A stretch of 64,000 nt of DNA, taken from JBCCTX01 sp964468435. Lineage in GTDB: Bacteria; Bacteroidota; Bacteroidia; J057. Position 1 is the stretch's first letter, and each line of letters opens with the position of its first letter. The notes under the pieces were generated by a model. The model had not been told where the DNA came from. It did not search any database and was given only the letters and a program-made list of their open reading frames with translations. Below, in pieces: positions 41,813 through 50,018 of the stretch. Where the stretch lies: NCBI GenBank assembly GCA_964468435.1, contig CAYXVE010000010.1, positions 47,960 to 111,959 on the forward strand, read 5' to 3'. Both the position numbers and the translations under genes were made by a program.

Positions 41813-43516
41813 ATGAGAAACTATCTGTTGATAACTATATTTTTTTTCCAGGTTTTGTGGATATCTTGTGTAGATAAGACCAGTCAGACCCTTTCAAAGC
41901 AGGTGTTTTACATGAATTTAGATGCGGGTCTGTCTACACTAGACCCGGCATATGCACGGGATCAGGCTTCAGACTGGATGACTGCCCAGATTTTTAACGG
42001 ATTGGTCGAACTTGATACAGCACTTGCCATAAGACCAGCAATTGCTAAAAGCTGGAAGATCTCGGATGAGGGTATGACCTACACTTTTTACCTGAGAGAT
42101 GATGTGCTTTTTCATGAACATCCTGAGCTTGGAAAGAGTAATACACGTAATGTTGTTGCTTCGGACTTTGTCTACAGTTTTACCCGAATATGTAACCCCC
42201 AGACAGCATCTACCGGACAGTGGGTATTTAACGGTAAGATTTCCGGACTGCAAGCGTATCTGGATGGTCTGAAAAATGAAATATCAGGCTTCCGTGCTGT
42301 CAATGATACTACCTTTGAGATCAGATTGACCCGACCTTTCCCCCCCTTTTTGGGGTTGCTTGCCATGCCCTATTGTAAAGTGGTGCCACATGAAGTTGTG
42401 TCTGCTCTCGGGGAAGATTTCCGTGTAAATCCCATCGGCACAGGGCCTTTCAGGTTTTACGACTGGGAAGAAAACCATTATCTCATTCTTCATAAAAACA
42501 TATCCTATTATGAACGTATTCATGGAGAAGCACTTCCTTATCTCGATGCTATCAAAGTGAGTTTTATCCCGAGCCGGCTTTCTGCATTTATCGAGTTTCT
42601 GCAGGGTAAGCTCGATATGCTCAATGGCCTTGACGATTCCTACAAAGATGAACTCTTCAATACGGATGGTACGCTCAGGGAAAAATACATAGATTCTTTC
42701 CGTATCGTACGTGCTCCCCAACTCAACACGGAGTATTTGGGTATTCTGGTGGACTCTACCTTGAATCCCGATCATCCTTTGCTGGATGTAAGGGTGAGAA
42801 AGGCCTTAAACTATGCTATTGACCGGCAGAAACTCGTTTCCTATCTCCTCAATGAAATGGGATATCCTGCACAAGTTGGTTTTATACCACGAGGAATGCC
42901 TGCTTTTGCACCTGAAAAGGTGCAGGGATTTACCTATGATCCAGTACGGTCAAGAAAACTGCTGGAAGATGCGGGATATCCTGCAGGAGCAGGTTTAGCT
43001 GAACTTACATTGCATTCTACACCCAAATATGAAAATATCTCCGAGTTTATACAGAAGTCTTTTGAAAATGTTGGAGTCAGGCTTCGCATACAAAATCTTC
43101 AGGGAGGAGCCCTGCGAACCGAAATATACCATTCGCAGATACAATTCTGGCGTGCGAGTTGGATTGCGGATTACCCAGACGGAGAAAATTATCTGGCTCT
43201 GTTTTACAGTAAAAATCACAGCCCCTCAGGACCCAATACCACTCATTTTTCTCTACCTGCCTATGATAATCTTTATGAAGCTGCTCTTCAAGTTCCCAAT
43301 GACTCTTCAAGGTATATTCTATATCAACAAATGGAAAATATGATGCTGCAGTATGCTCCAATCGTTCCCCTGTATTACGACAGAAGTCTGAAATTGGTGC
43401 AGTATGGAATCAGTGGCTTTTACTCCAATTCGATGAATCAATTGATTCTCAAATATACCCATAAGGCAAATTATGACAGCCTGAACACCCCTTTGAATAT
43501 CACTCATTCAGATTAA
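41813..43516 (+). CDS. Oligopeptide/dipeptide-type ABC transporter substrate-binding lipoprotein
   Basis: This 567-residue family-5 extracellular solute-binding protein has a lipoprotein signal with Cys19 (VLWISC). Family motifs include the N-terminal STLDPAYARDQASDWMTAQIFNGLVE segment (residues about 40-65), YTFYLRDDVLFHEHPELG, and VRVRKALNYAIDRQKLV-type. In Gram-negative bacteria such proteins bring peptides or nickel/heme-type ligands to a permease. No permease or ATPase gene is adjacent, so the partner is elsewhere. The size and full-length sequence indicate it is intact. Confidence 0.9.
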   Translation: MRNYLLITIFFFQVLWISCVDKTSQTLSKQVFYMNLDAGLSTLDPAYARDQASDWMTAQIFNGLVELDTALAIRPAIAKSWKISDEGMTYTFYLRDDVLFHEHPELGKSNTRNVVASDFVYSFTRICNPQTASTGQWVFNGKISGLQAYLDGLKNEISGFRAVNDTTFEIRLTRPFPPFLGLLAMPYCKVVPHEVVSALGEDFRVNPIGTGPFRFYDWEENHYLILHKNISYYERIHGEALPYLDAIKVSFIPSRLSAFIEFLQGKLDMLNGLDDSYKDELFNTDGTLREKYIDSFRIVRAPQLNTEYLGILVDSTLNPDHPLLDVRVRKALNYAIDRQKLVSYLLNEMGYPAQVGFIPRGMPAFAPEKVQGFTYDPVRSRKLLEDAGYPAGAGLAELTLHSTPKYENISEFIQKSFENVGVRLRIQNLQGGALRTEIYHSQIQFWRASWIADYPDGENYLALFYSKNHSPSGPNTTHFSLPAYDNLYEAALQVPNDSSRYILYQQMENMMLQYAPIVPLYYDRSLKLVQYGISGFYSNSMNQLILKYTHKANYDSLNTPLNITHSD

Positions 43517-43533
43517 AAGCCTATTACACCTAT

Positions 43534-43740
43534 ATGAATCCAAGCGCTCATACGATACTTAATTCGGACAAAACACCTGTTTATATTATCAAATCCAATG
43601 GTGAGCGGGTCCCATTTGAAGAAGAAAAGCTACGAAATGAAATTGAAGGGCTTTGTGGATGAGTTAAGCAGCACCATTTGATCCATTTGGGTATTAGGAT
43701 GCATGGGGATAACAGGATAAATGGGTTTGTAGGAGAACAT
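43534..43740 (+). pseudogene. ATP-cone fragment (likely ribonucleotide reductase remnant)
   Basis: A 42-codon ORF from ATG 43534 to TGA 43660-43662 encodes a clear ATP-cone opening (IIKSNGERVPFEEEKLRNEI). ATP cones usually continue for another 50 residues. After the stop, another frame continues with GFVDELSSTI and, past a further stop, GCMGITG, like the second half of the cone in ribonucleotide reductase large subunits. A stop and a frameshift therefore split one ancestral domain. No enzyme core follows; gltX begins right after. Confidence 0.4.
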
Positions 43741-43774
43741 CTGGAAAATTATACAGGTCAAATTATCATACAGG

Positions 43775-43805
43775 TTTGAACCTATTGTTCATAATTTTAA
43801 CTTTG
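43775..43805 (+). promoter_or_regulatory. Bacteroidota promoter for gltX
   Basis: TTTG (43775-43778), a 19-bp spacer and TAACTTTG (43798-43805) match TTTG-N19-TAnnTTTG exactly. It lies 21 bp before the ATG at 43827. It also argues against the longer upstream start at 43776, which the promoter overlaps. Confidence 0.65.
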
Positions 43806-43826
43806 GGACAAAACAAACAATATAGT

Positions 43827-45371
43827 ATGTCAGACCAGGTTGTTGTGCGCTTTGCACCTAGTCCTACCGGACCGCTTCACATTGGAGGTGTTCGCACTGC
43901 ACTATACAATTATCTCTTTGCCAGCAAACATAATGGGAGATTTATCCTCAGATTAGAAGATACAGACAGGTTGCGCTTTGTCGAGGGGGCAGAGTCTTAT
44001 ATTATTGAGTCGCTTGATTGGTTGGAGATCAAATTTACCGAAGGTGTTCACTTGGGAGGCGACTTCGGCCCTTACCGTCAGAGTGAGCGAAAGGAACAGG
44101 GCATTTATCAGCAATATGTAGAACAGCTGCTGGAATCGGGACATGCCTATCTGGCATTCGATACGCCAGAAGAGCTCGATGAGATGCGGGAGCGGCTAAA
44201 AGCCGCAGGTAGCAATAATCTGCAATACAATTATATCACGCGCAACCAGATGAAAAATAGCCTCACATTACCTGCTGACGAAGTGAAAGCCAAAGTAGCC
44301 TCGGGTGCTCCATATGTAGTGCGGATGAAGATGCCTCGTAAGGAGGAAATCCGTTTTCAGGATGTAGTGCGCAACTGGGTAGTATTTCACAGCAGTCAGG
44401 TGGATGATAAAGTCCTCCTAAAAAGTGATGGGATGCCTACCTACCATCTGGCCAATGTAGTAGATGATCACCTGATGGGCGTGACCCATGTGATCAGAGG
44501 AGAGGAATGGCTTTCTTCTACTCCATTGCATGTTATGCTTTACCGCACATTGGGATGGGAGGATACGATGCCTGTATTTGTACACTTACCATTGATTCTC
44601 AATCCCAACGGTGAAGGAAAAATGAGCAAACGACAGGGGGATAAGATGGGGTTTTCTGTATTCCCTATCAATTGGGCTGATGCCGAAACGGGTACGCTGT
44701 CAACAGGATACCGGGAAGACGGTTATCTGGCTGATGCACTGGTCAATTTTCTTGCACTTCAGGGATGGAGCCCAGGTAATGATGAAGAAGTAATGGATAT
44801 CGACCGTCTTATCGAACTATTCAGCCTGGAAAAGATCAATAATTCAGCGACTAATTTCGATATAGACAAGCTGAAATGGTTCAATGAAACCTATATTAGA
44901 AGTAAGAAACCCGAGGAGTTGCTTCCCTTGGTAGAACGGGAAATGGATCGTAGGCAACTCAATATCCCGGAAAGAGCATTTCTGCTCGAAATGATTGTAT
45001 TGTTGCAGGAGCGCGTTATTGTTATGGGTGATTTCATTGAAATGGGCCAATATTTTCTTGCTAAGCCTGTTAAGTATGATGAAAAAATGTCAACAAAGCG
45101 TTGGAAGTCAGATTCGGGGAAGCTGATGATGGAGCTCAAAGAATATCTTGTTCAACTCGGTGATTGGAATGCCGAAAATATTCAGCAAGCATTTGATAAA
45201 CTGATTGAAGAAAAAAACGTAGGTAAAGGGAAAGTTCTCGCTCCATTCCGTTTGGTTTTGACAGGCGTATCAGGAGGGCCTGGGGTTTTTGATATAGCAG
45301 CGCTGCTTGGAAAGGAAGAGACTCTTCAGCGTATCGAAAGCGGAGTAGATGTACTTGACGAAGTACAATGA
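43827..45371 (+). CDS. gltX: Glutamyl-tRNA synthetase
   Basis: This 514-residue class I aminoacyl-tRNA synthetase charges tRNA-Glu. The HIGH-type motif is HIGG in FAPSPTGPLHIGGVRTAL near residue 15, and the KMSKS motif is GKMSKRQG. The catalytic core and the helical anticodon-binding C-terminal domain (VLAPFRLVLTGVSGGPGVFDI) are complete. A perfect Bacteroidota promoter just upstream places the start at ATG 43827, not the earlier in-frame ATG at 43776. The spacing and downstream genes show no operon. Confidence 0.96.
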   Translation: MSDQVVVRFAPSPTGPLHIGGVRTALYNYLFASKHNGRFILRLEDTDRLRFVEGAESYIIESLDWLEIKFTEGVHLGGDFGPYRQSERKEQGIYQQYVEQLLESGHAYLAFDTPEELDEMRERLKAAGSNNLQYNYITRNQMKNSLTLPADEVKAKVASGAPYVVRMKMPRKEEIRFQDVVRNWVVFHSSQVDDKVLLKSDGMPTYHLANVVDDHLMGVTHVIRGEEWLSSTPLHVMLYRTLGWEDTMPVFVHLPLILNPNGEGKMSKRQGDKMGFSVFPINWADAETGTLSTGYREDGYLADALVNFLALQGWSPGNDEEVMDIDRLIELFSLEKINNSATNFDIDKLKWFNETYIRSKKPEELLPLVEREMDRRQLNIPERAFLLEMIVLLQERVIVMGDFIEMGQYFLAKPVKYDEKMSTKRWKSDSGKLMMELKEYLVQLGDWNAENIQQAFDKLIEEKNVGKGKVLAPFRLVLTGVSGGPGVFDIAALLGKEETLQRIESGVDVLDEVQ

Positions 45372-45498
45372 TATCCAGATTATTGGGAAAACTGTGTCTG
45401 TTAAATGTGATAAGGTATTGTAAGGCAGTAACGACACTATTATATTTATGAAATATACTGTAGCATAGAGATTTCTTGTTTTAATTATTGGAGGTACC

Positions 45499-46416
45499 TT
45501 GGCAACTAAAAAGAGAAAGAAAAAAGCCAGAATACAGAAGTTTATCAATTATACCCGGGAAGCATTTTTTTGGCCTGTGCATCTGACAATGATGGGTATT
45601 ATCTCAGTGATCGGGATTTTGGGAGCTGTATTTGTTCCCAGTCTATTCCCTGCACTTGATTCATCATTGACTGCGGCTTCTATTATTATGATGGCAGGTG
45701 GGTTGGAATTGATACTACTTAGTGCTATTAGTAATCATCCGAGGTTTATTAGGGCGATGAATGCAAAATACCAGAAGGATATAGACGCATTTTACAAGAC
45801 CAAAACCCTGGTTGATTATTACAATAAGTTGACGATGGAATCTCAGCGTCGCTTCGATCGCTTTCGTGAACGTGTCAGAGATGTAAGAGATACTTTTAGC
45901 AGGCTAAATACTACTGTCCCACAGCTGGTCAACCGCTTTTTAACTAAGCTTTCCGCCATCGAGTTATCCTATGCCAGACTGCTGTATTTTAAAGACAAAT
46001 ATCCTCAGGCAAGTAAGGATGAAGTAGCACATAAGACGGTACAGGAAATTGATAAGCTCAACCAGGAACTGAAGAATGCCTCTGACCGTGTGAAAAAAGT
46101 AAAAGAAAAACGTTTAAAGCTGTTGGAAATGCGAATGGATGATTACTACCGTGTGCAAGAAAACCGCGAGATCATAGAGGAACAACTTAAGACTATAGAT
46201 GGTCTGATTGAATATATCAAGGATCAGCCTATGACACTTCAGAATACTGAGCGGGAAGATATTATCATCGATAATCTTCTTTTTGAAACAGAACAGACCC
46301 AGCAGAGTCTGGAAGAAATTGAGTCGCTCATGTATTCAGAATTCTATCCTGGTCTGGTCAACGATATAGATGGAGAAGAAGATTTTGGTAACTTTGAGAA
46401 CAAACTCAAGGAATAA
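45499..46416 (+). CDS. Two-helix membrane protein with coiled-coil tail
   Basis: I do not recognise this 305-residue protein. It starts at a TTG preceded by a strong GGAGG site (45490-45494), which decides the start. A basic N-terminus (ATKKRKKKARIQKF) precedes two hydrophobic helices (HLTMMGIISVIGILGAVFV and LTAASIIMMAGGLELILLS), then a long charged alpha-helical region (about residues 90-240) with heptad character (KTVQEIDKLNQELKNASDRVKK), and an acidic tail. It is 5 bp upstream of the glutaminyl cyclase gene. A scaffold or membrane-anchored coiled-coil is inferred. Confidence 0.72.
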   Translation: MATKKRKKKARIQKFINYTREAFFWPVHLTMMGIISVIGILGAVFVPSLFPALDSSLTAASIIMMAGGLELILLSAISNHPRFIRAMNAKYQKDIDAFYKTKTLVDYYNKLTMESQRRFDRFRERVRDVRDTFSRLNTTVPQLVNRFLTKLSAIELSYARLLYFKDKYPQASKDEVAHKTVQEIDKLNQELKNASDRVKKVKEKRLKLLEMRMDDYYRVQENREIIEEQLKTIDGLIEYIKDQPMTLQNTEREDIIIDNLLFETEQTQQSLEEIESLMYSEFYPGLVNDIDGEEDFGNFENKLKE

Positions 46417-46421
46417 GCCGA

Positions 46422-47543
46422 ATGCTTCAGAATCATATTCTATACGCTGTACTTTTGGTTTTTGGATTCGTTAGCTGTACCTCCTCTAGCAAAAAGACCG
46501 TAACAAACAACGAATCTTCACCACAAGTAAGGTCCGTACAACCTCGACCTACAGCACAGATCAACATTGTAAATCCCCAATCTGACACAACACTCAATCT
46601 GGGAGCTAATTTGGAGATATTGCTTTCTTTTGAGGATCAAGTCCCTGTGGCTTTGAAGACTACTATTAATGGCCAAAACATTTCAATAAATGCCAATAGA
46701 GATTTTAAAATATTAAATATTCCAACCTCTCAAGGAGTCATTGGTGAAAATATCCTAGAAATCGAAGTTATACTACCAGATAGCAGTAGAGGTCGGACCT
46801 ATTGCACCTTTCATCTCTTATCCGATACTACTCCGGTTAGGCAAAGTTATTCTGTCGTAGACGAGTTTCCGCATAATGACGAATCTTTTACACAGGGGCT
46901 CATCTACCTTTCAGGTACTGTTTGTGAAGGGTCAGGGTTACAGGGAAAATCTGTGATTACTTGCTTTGAGCCCCGTACGGGTAAGGTGATTCAGCAGGCT
47001 TTTATGCCGCCTGAGTATTTTGGTGAGGGAATCTCTCAACTTGACGGTGTGCTGTATCAGCTTACTTACAAGGCCAACAAGATCATCCTCTACAATCCCG
47101 AAAACCTCAACAAAATTGGCGAAAAATATTGGCCATCAGAAGGTTGGGGAATTACACACAATGGTAGCCAACTGATTGTCAGTGATGGTAGTGATCAGAT
47201 CTACTTCCTAGATCCTGTATCCCTGACCGAAGTCCGGAGAATAACGGTAGCAGATGATACGCGCTTCTTCGACCGGCTCAACGAGCTCGAATACGTGGAA
47301 GGAGTCATATATGCTAATGTATGGCTAACGGACAGTATTGTGGGGATAGATCCCTCGATGGGAAGGGTCCTCTCTACGATGCATCTGAAAAATATCCTCC
47401 CAGGCTTCAACGCTGAAGAGCAAGAGGACCGGGTACTCAATGGTATTGCTTATATACCGGATAGGAGGAGCCTGCTGGTTACTGGTAAACAATGGCCCAA
47501 GATGTTTGAAATTCAGATAAGTCCTCTGGTACCTGCCCCATAA
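46422..47543 (+). CDS. Glutaminyl-peptide cyclotransferase (lipoprotein)
   Basis: This 373-residue secreted enzyme of the five-bladed propeller (plant/bacterial) glutaminyl cyclase family turns N-terminal Gln into pyroglutamate. It is a lipoprotein with Cys19 (GFVSC), followed by a Ser/Pro-rich linker. The catalytic-domain signature is FPHNDESFTQGLIYLSGTVCEGSG, with the conserved Glu; the later parts GEGISQLDGVLYQLTYK and NGIAYIPDRRSLLVTGKQW are typical. It follows the coiled-coil gene by 5 bp. In Bacteroidota with T9SS, such cyclases modify the exposed N-termini of exported proteins; this role is inferred. Confidence 0.9.
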   Translation: MLQNHILYAVLLVFGFVSCTSSSKKTVTNNESSPQVRSVQPRPTAQINIVNPQSDTTLNLGANLEILLSFEDQVPVALKTTINGQNISINANRDFKILNIPTSQGVIGENILEIEVILPDSSRGRTYCTFHLLSDTTPVRQSYSVVDEFPHNDESFTQGLIYLSGTVCEGSGLQGKSVITCFEPRTGKVIQQAFMPPEYFGEGISQLDGVLYQLTYKANKIILYNPENLNKIGEKYWPSEGWGITHNGSQLIVSDGSDQIYFLDPVSLTEVRRITVADDTRFFDRLNELEYVEGVIYANVWLTDSIVGIDPSMGRVLSTMHLKNILPGFNAEEQEDRVLNGIAYIPDRRSLLVTGKQWPKMFEIQISPLVPAP

Positions 47544-47662
47544 GGGTATAATAAATGTGTTTAATACTTCTTTTAGCAGGTAGGAATGAAAGTATTTACC
47601 TACGCTCCTCGCCTTTAAAATTATAAATAGTATATTTCACTATTACTATCAAACCACAATTC

Positions 47663-48964
47663 ATGAAATCCAGAAGAAATTTTCTCAAAAATTCTCTGTT
47701 GTCAGGGGCGATAACTACGTCAGGTTTTTCAGCACTTTGGACCTCCGGTTGTGAGGTCGCCAAAGGTGAACAGGCTCCACAGACTGCCTCTAACGAAATT
47801 GACCCTGAACTGATAAAAGCTGCTTTTGCGAAACCAGTCCTTAAAATGGAATTATTCCCAGATCCGGTCATGATTGATTCTATAGATCTGATCAAAATTG
47901 GTGGAGAATTTGTCGTAAGGGCAAGAGACAAAAATGGTGCAGAAGGGTATGCGGTAACTAATTGGGGGATTGCACAGTTTTATCCCATTTTTGTCAGTCA
48001 TGTAGCTCCCTTTTTTGAAGGTAGAGATGCGCGCAATCTCGATCAACTCATTGAGGACTGTTTTATAGCTGACAGCCATTACAAGATGCAGAGCATGGCC
48101 ATCTTGACACCAATGGCATCAGCAGAATTGGCTGTTCTGGATTTGCTGGGGCAGGTCATCGATCGACCTGTGTATGAGTTATTAGGTGAACTGGTACGTC
48201 CTGAGGTAGAAATATATTGGGCAAATAATTACCGGGGTCAAAGTGCTGAGGATTCTGTAAGAAAGATATTGGAAAGGTATGAGCGGGAGCGGCCTCCTGC
48301 TGTAAAATTCAAAATTGCCGGACGCATGGGAACGCCGGAAATTCCAGAAGGACGTTCTGAAAAAATGATCCCTCTATTAAGGGAAAAGCTCGGGGATGAT
48401 GTCGTAATTTATGCAGATGCCAATGGTGGATATCATGTTGAAGAAGCTATCCGGATTGGAAAAATACTGGAAGAACACAATGTAGGCTTTTTCGAAGAAC
48501 CTTGCCCATTTTACGATTTATGGGAAACCCAAGAGGTAGCAGATCGTCTTAGCATTCCTATTGCTGCAGGTGAGCAGGAAAGTTCGAGTCGCCGTTTCCG
48601 ATGGATGATAGAGCAGGGCGGAGCTCAGATAGTTCAACCCGATTTGTTTTATTATGGAGGCATGATACGTTCTATCCGTGTTGCCCGCATGGCTGAAGCT
48701 GCCGGTCTGTTGTGTACACCACATGTTTCTGGCGGGGGAGTGAACATGCTGTATATCACACATTTTGCTTCCATGATACCTAATGCAGGACTACATCAGG
48801 AATACAAATCCCCCAACAATAATATACAGTATGAGATTCTGGGAGGGCATATTCAGCATAAGTCCGGTAAGCTCAAAGCGCCTACAGGCCCAGGATTGGG
48901 ATGCAAACTTGATCCTGAGTGGATCGATACGGGAAGAGTGATCACTAGAAATGATTTGATATAA
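47663..48964 (+). CDS. Mandelate racemase/muconate-lactonizing enzyme family protein (Tat exported)
   Basis: This 433-residue enolase-superfamily protein starts with a twin-arginine signal (KSRRNFLKNSLLSGAITTSG). Its catalytic core has Lys (KFKIAGR), three metal ligands (YADANGG, FFEEPCP, AAGEQESS) and the terminal His of CTPHVSGGG. These enzymes abstract a proton alpha to a carboxylate, in acid sugar dehydration or racemisation. The Tat signal places the folded enzyme in the periplasm, which is unusual for this family. The gene stands alone. Which acid sugar it uses is not decided. Confidence 0.88.
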   Translation: MKSRRNFLKNSLLSGAITTSGFSALWTSGCEVAKGEQAPQTASNEIDPELIKAAFAKPVLKMELFPDPVMIDSIDLIKIGGEFVVRARDKNGAEGYAVTNWGIAQFYPIFVSHVAPFFEGRDARNLDQLIEDCFIADSHYKMQSMAILTPMASAELAVLDLLGQVIDRPVYELLGELVRPEVEIYWANNYRGQSAEDSVRKILERYERERPPAVKFKIAGRMGTPEIPEGRSEKMIPLLREKLGDDVVIYADANGGYHVEEAIRIGKILEEHNVGFFEEPCPFYDLWETQEVADRLSIPIAAGEQESSSRRFRWMIEQGGAQIVQPDLFYYGGMIRSIRVARMAEAAGLLCTPHVSGGGVNMLYITHFASMIPNAGLHQEYKSPNNNIQYEILGGHIQHKSGKLKAPTGPGLGCKLDPEWIDTGRVITRNDLI

Positions 48965-49167
48965 ATGAGGGCTACATTATTTTTCAATCCACCATCTGTA
49001 TTGCATGGACTTTATGTGGTTGTAACAGTGATGTTTCAGCAACTGAATATTCGCAATCAGATCATCGAAACCAGAAAGTGGTACATGACAGCATAGATGA
49101 TCCAAAATATACTACGCTGGATCAAACAAACCATGAGAATGTATACCAACTTGAGGAACCTGGATAA
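48965..49167 (+). pseudogene. Small lipoprotein with frameshift at a T-run
   Basis: The ATG abuts the preceding stop codon. In frame 1 it reads MRATLFF and then non-sense; one base shift at the TTTTTC run (about 48977-48983) opens a good lipoprotein: STICIAWTLCGCNSDVSAT with a lipobox Cys, then EYSQSDHRNQKVVHDS to a stop at 49167. The whole is about 66 codons. Either a broken gene or a sequencing error in the homopolymer. Confidence 0.35.
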
Positions 49168-49413
49168 AGCTCATTAAGTAAAGATAAAACCTGATTACGA
49201 TCATTTCTAGCCTTTTTAATGAGGGAAAGGACTAAAAAGTATATATGCAACATAAGTATATTTTATGGACATGTATATATTGGTTGTGATTATTTTTTTG
49301 TTATAAGGATAATTTTGAGTGCTTTTTGTAAAAAAAATAAACAAAATTATGGTTTCAAACGTTTAAAAGGTTATAAAGAAAACACGTTTATAGGAATTAA
49401 TATTACAAATCAA

Positions 49414-49623
49414 ATGGCAGAAGAAACAACTACATGGCCTGATCTGGCAATAGGGCTTTATGATAAGCTTACTGGAAGGAATGCAGAGATTACGTATGAG
49501 TTCCAAAACTTTGAACTGCATGTTCCCAGTGGGACATCTGATTCAGCTAAGCATGCCAAATGGAAAATGGATGGTACTTTGAAAATCAGAACCCGTGAAA
49601 TGGGCAATGATAATCAGGAGTAA
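49414..49623 (+). CDS. Small conserved-looking protein, 69 aa
   Basis: This 69-residue cytoplasmic protein begins MAEETTTWPDLAIGLYDKLT and continues with NAEITYEFQNFELHVPSGT and AKHAKWKMDGTLKIRTREMG. It has a compact pattern of beta strands and an acidic tail. I do not recognise a named family. The frame extends upstream to 49219, but the ATG at 49414 is better because the upstream part has stop-like, irregular composition. It is 75 bp before the next small gene and may be co-transcribed with it. Confidence 0.6.
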   Translation: MAEETTTWPDLAIGLYDKLTGRNAEITYEFQNFELHVPSGTSDSAKHAKWKMDGTLKIRTREMGNDNQE

Positions 49624-49698
49624 TAGGTTCATCTTTTGGAAATGACATGTTACTGTTGGCATCATGTCGACAGTAATTTTTTTTTAAATTTAGGCATC

Positions 49699-50001
49699 AT
49701 GAAGTCAATAACCATATATGCTGATCTGATTTGCGAACACGAATCGGGACAATTACATATTTCTGATGTAGAAGGAGAAGAAGTCAAGTTTCATTTTTCT
49801 GGTAAAAAAGTTTTTCGTGAATTTCTTAATATATGGGGTATCAATGTTTTTTCACTGGGAAAAATCAGGAGAATACATGAAATGCTTGACCGCGTAGGCA
49901 TAGGATATCAGTTATATGTATCCGAGAAGTTAATCGTTCATAAGGCAGTTGAGGGACGTCCCCAGATAAAGTTTTTTAGATTGATTGCGATGTTTTTTTA
50001 A
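49699..50001 (+). CDS. Small protein of unknown function, 100 aa
   Basis: I do not recognise this 100-residue protein (MKSITIYADLICEHESGQL). It looks alpha/beta, with VKFHFSGKKVFREFLNIW and IHEMLDRVGIGYQLYVSEKL, and a C-terminal basic/hydrophobic tail (FFRLIAMFF). The frame opens earlier at 49636 but the ATG at 49699 fits a natural start. It ends 18 bp before the convergent metallophosphoesterase gene. A regulator or small binding protein is possible; no function is supported. Confidence 0.55.
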   Translation: MKSITIYADLICEHESGQLHISDVEGEEVKFHFSGKKVFREFLNIWGINVFSLGKIRRIHEMLDRVGIGYQLYVSEKLIVHKAVEGRPQIKFFRLIAMFF

Positions 50002-50018
50002 GTAAATGAATATAGTAC

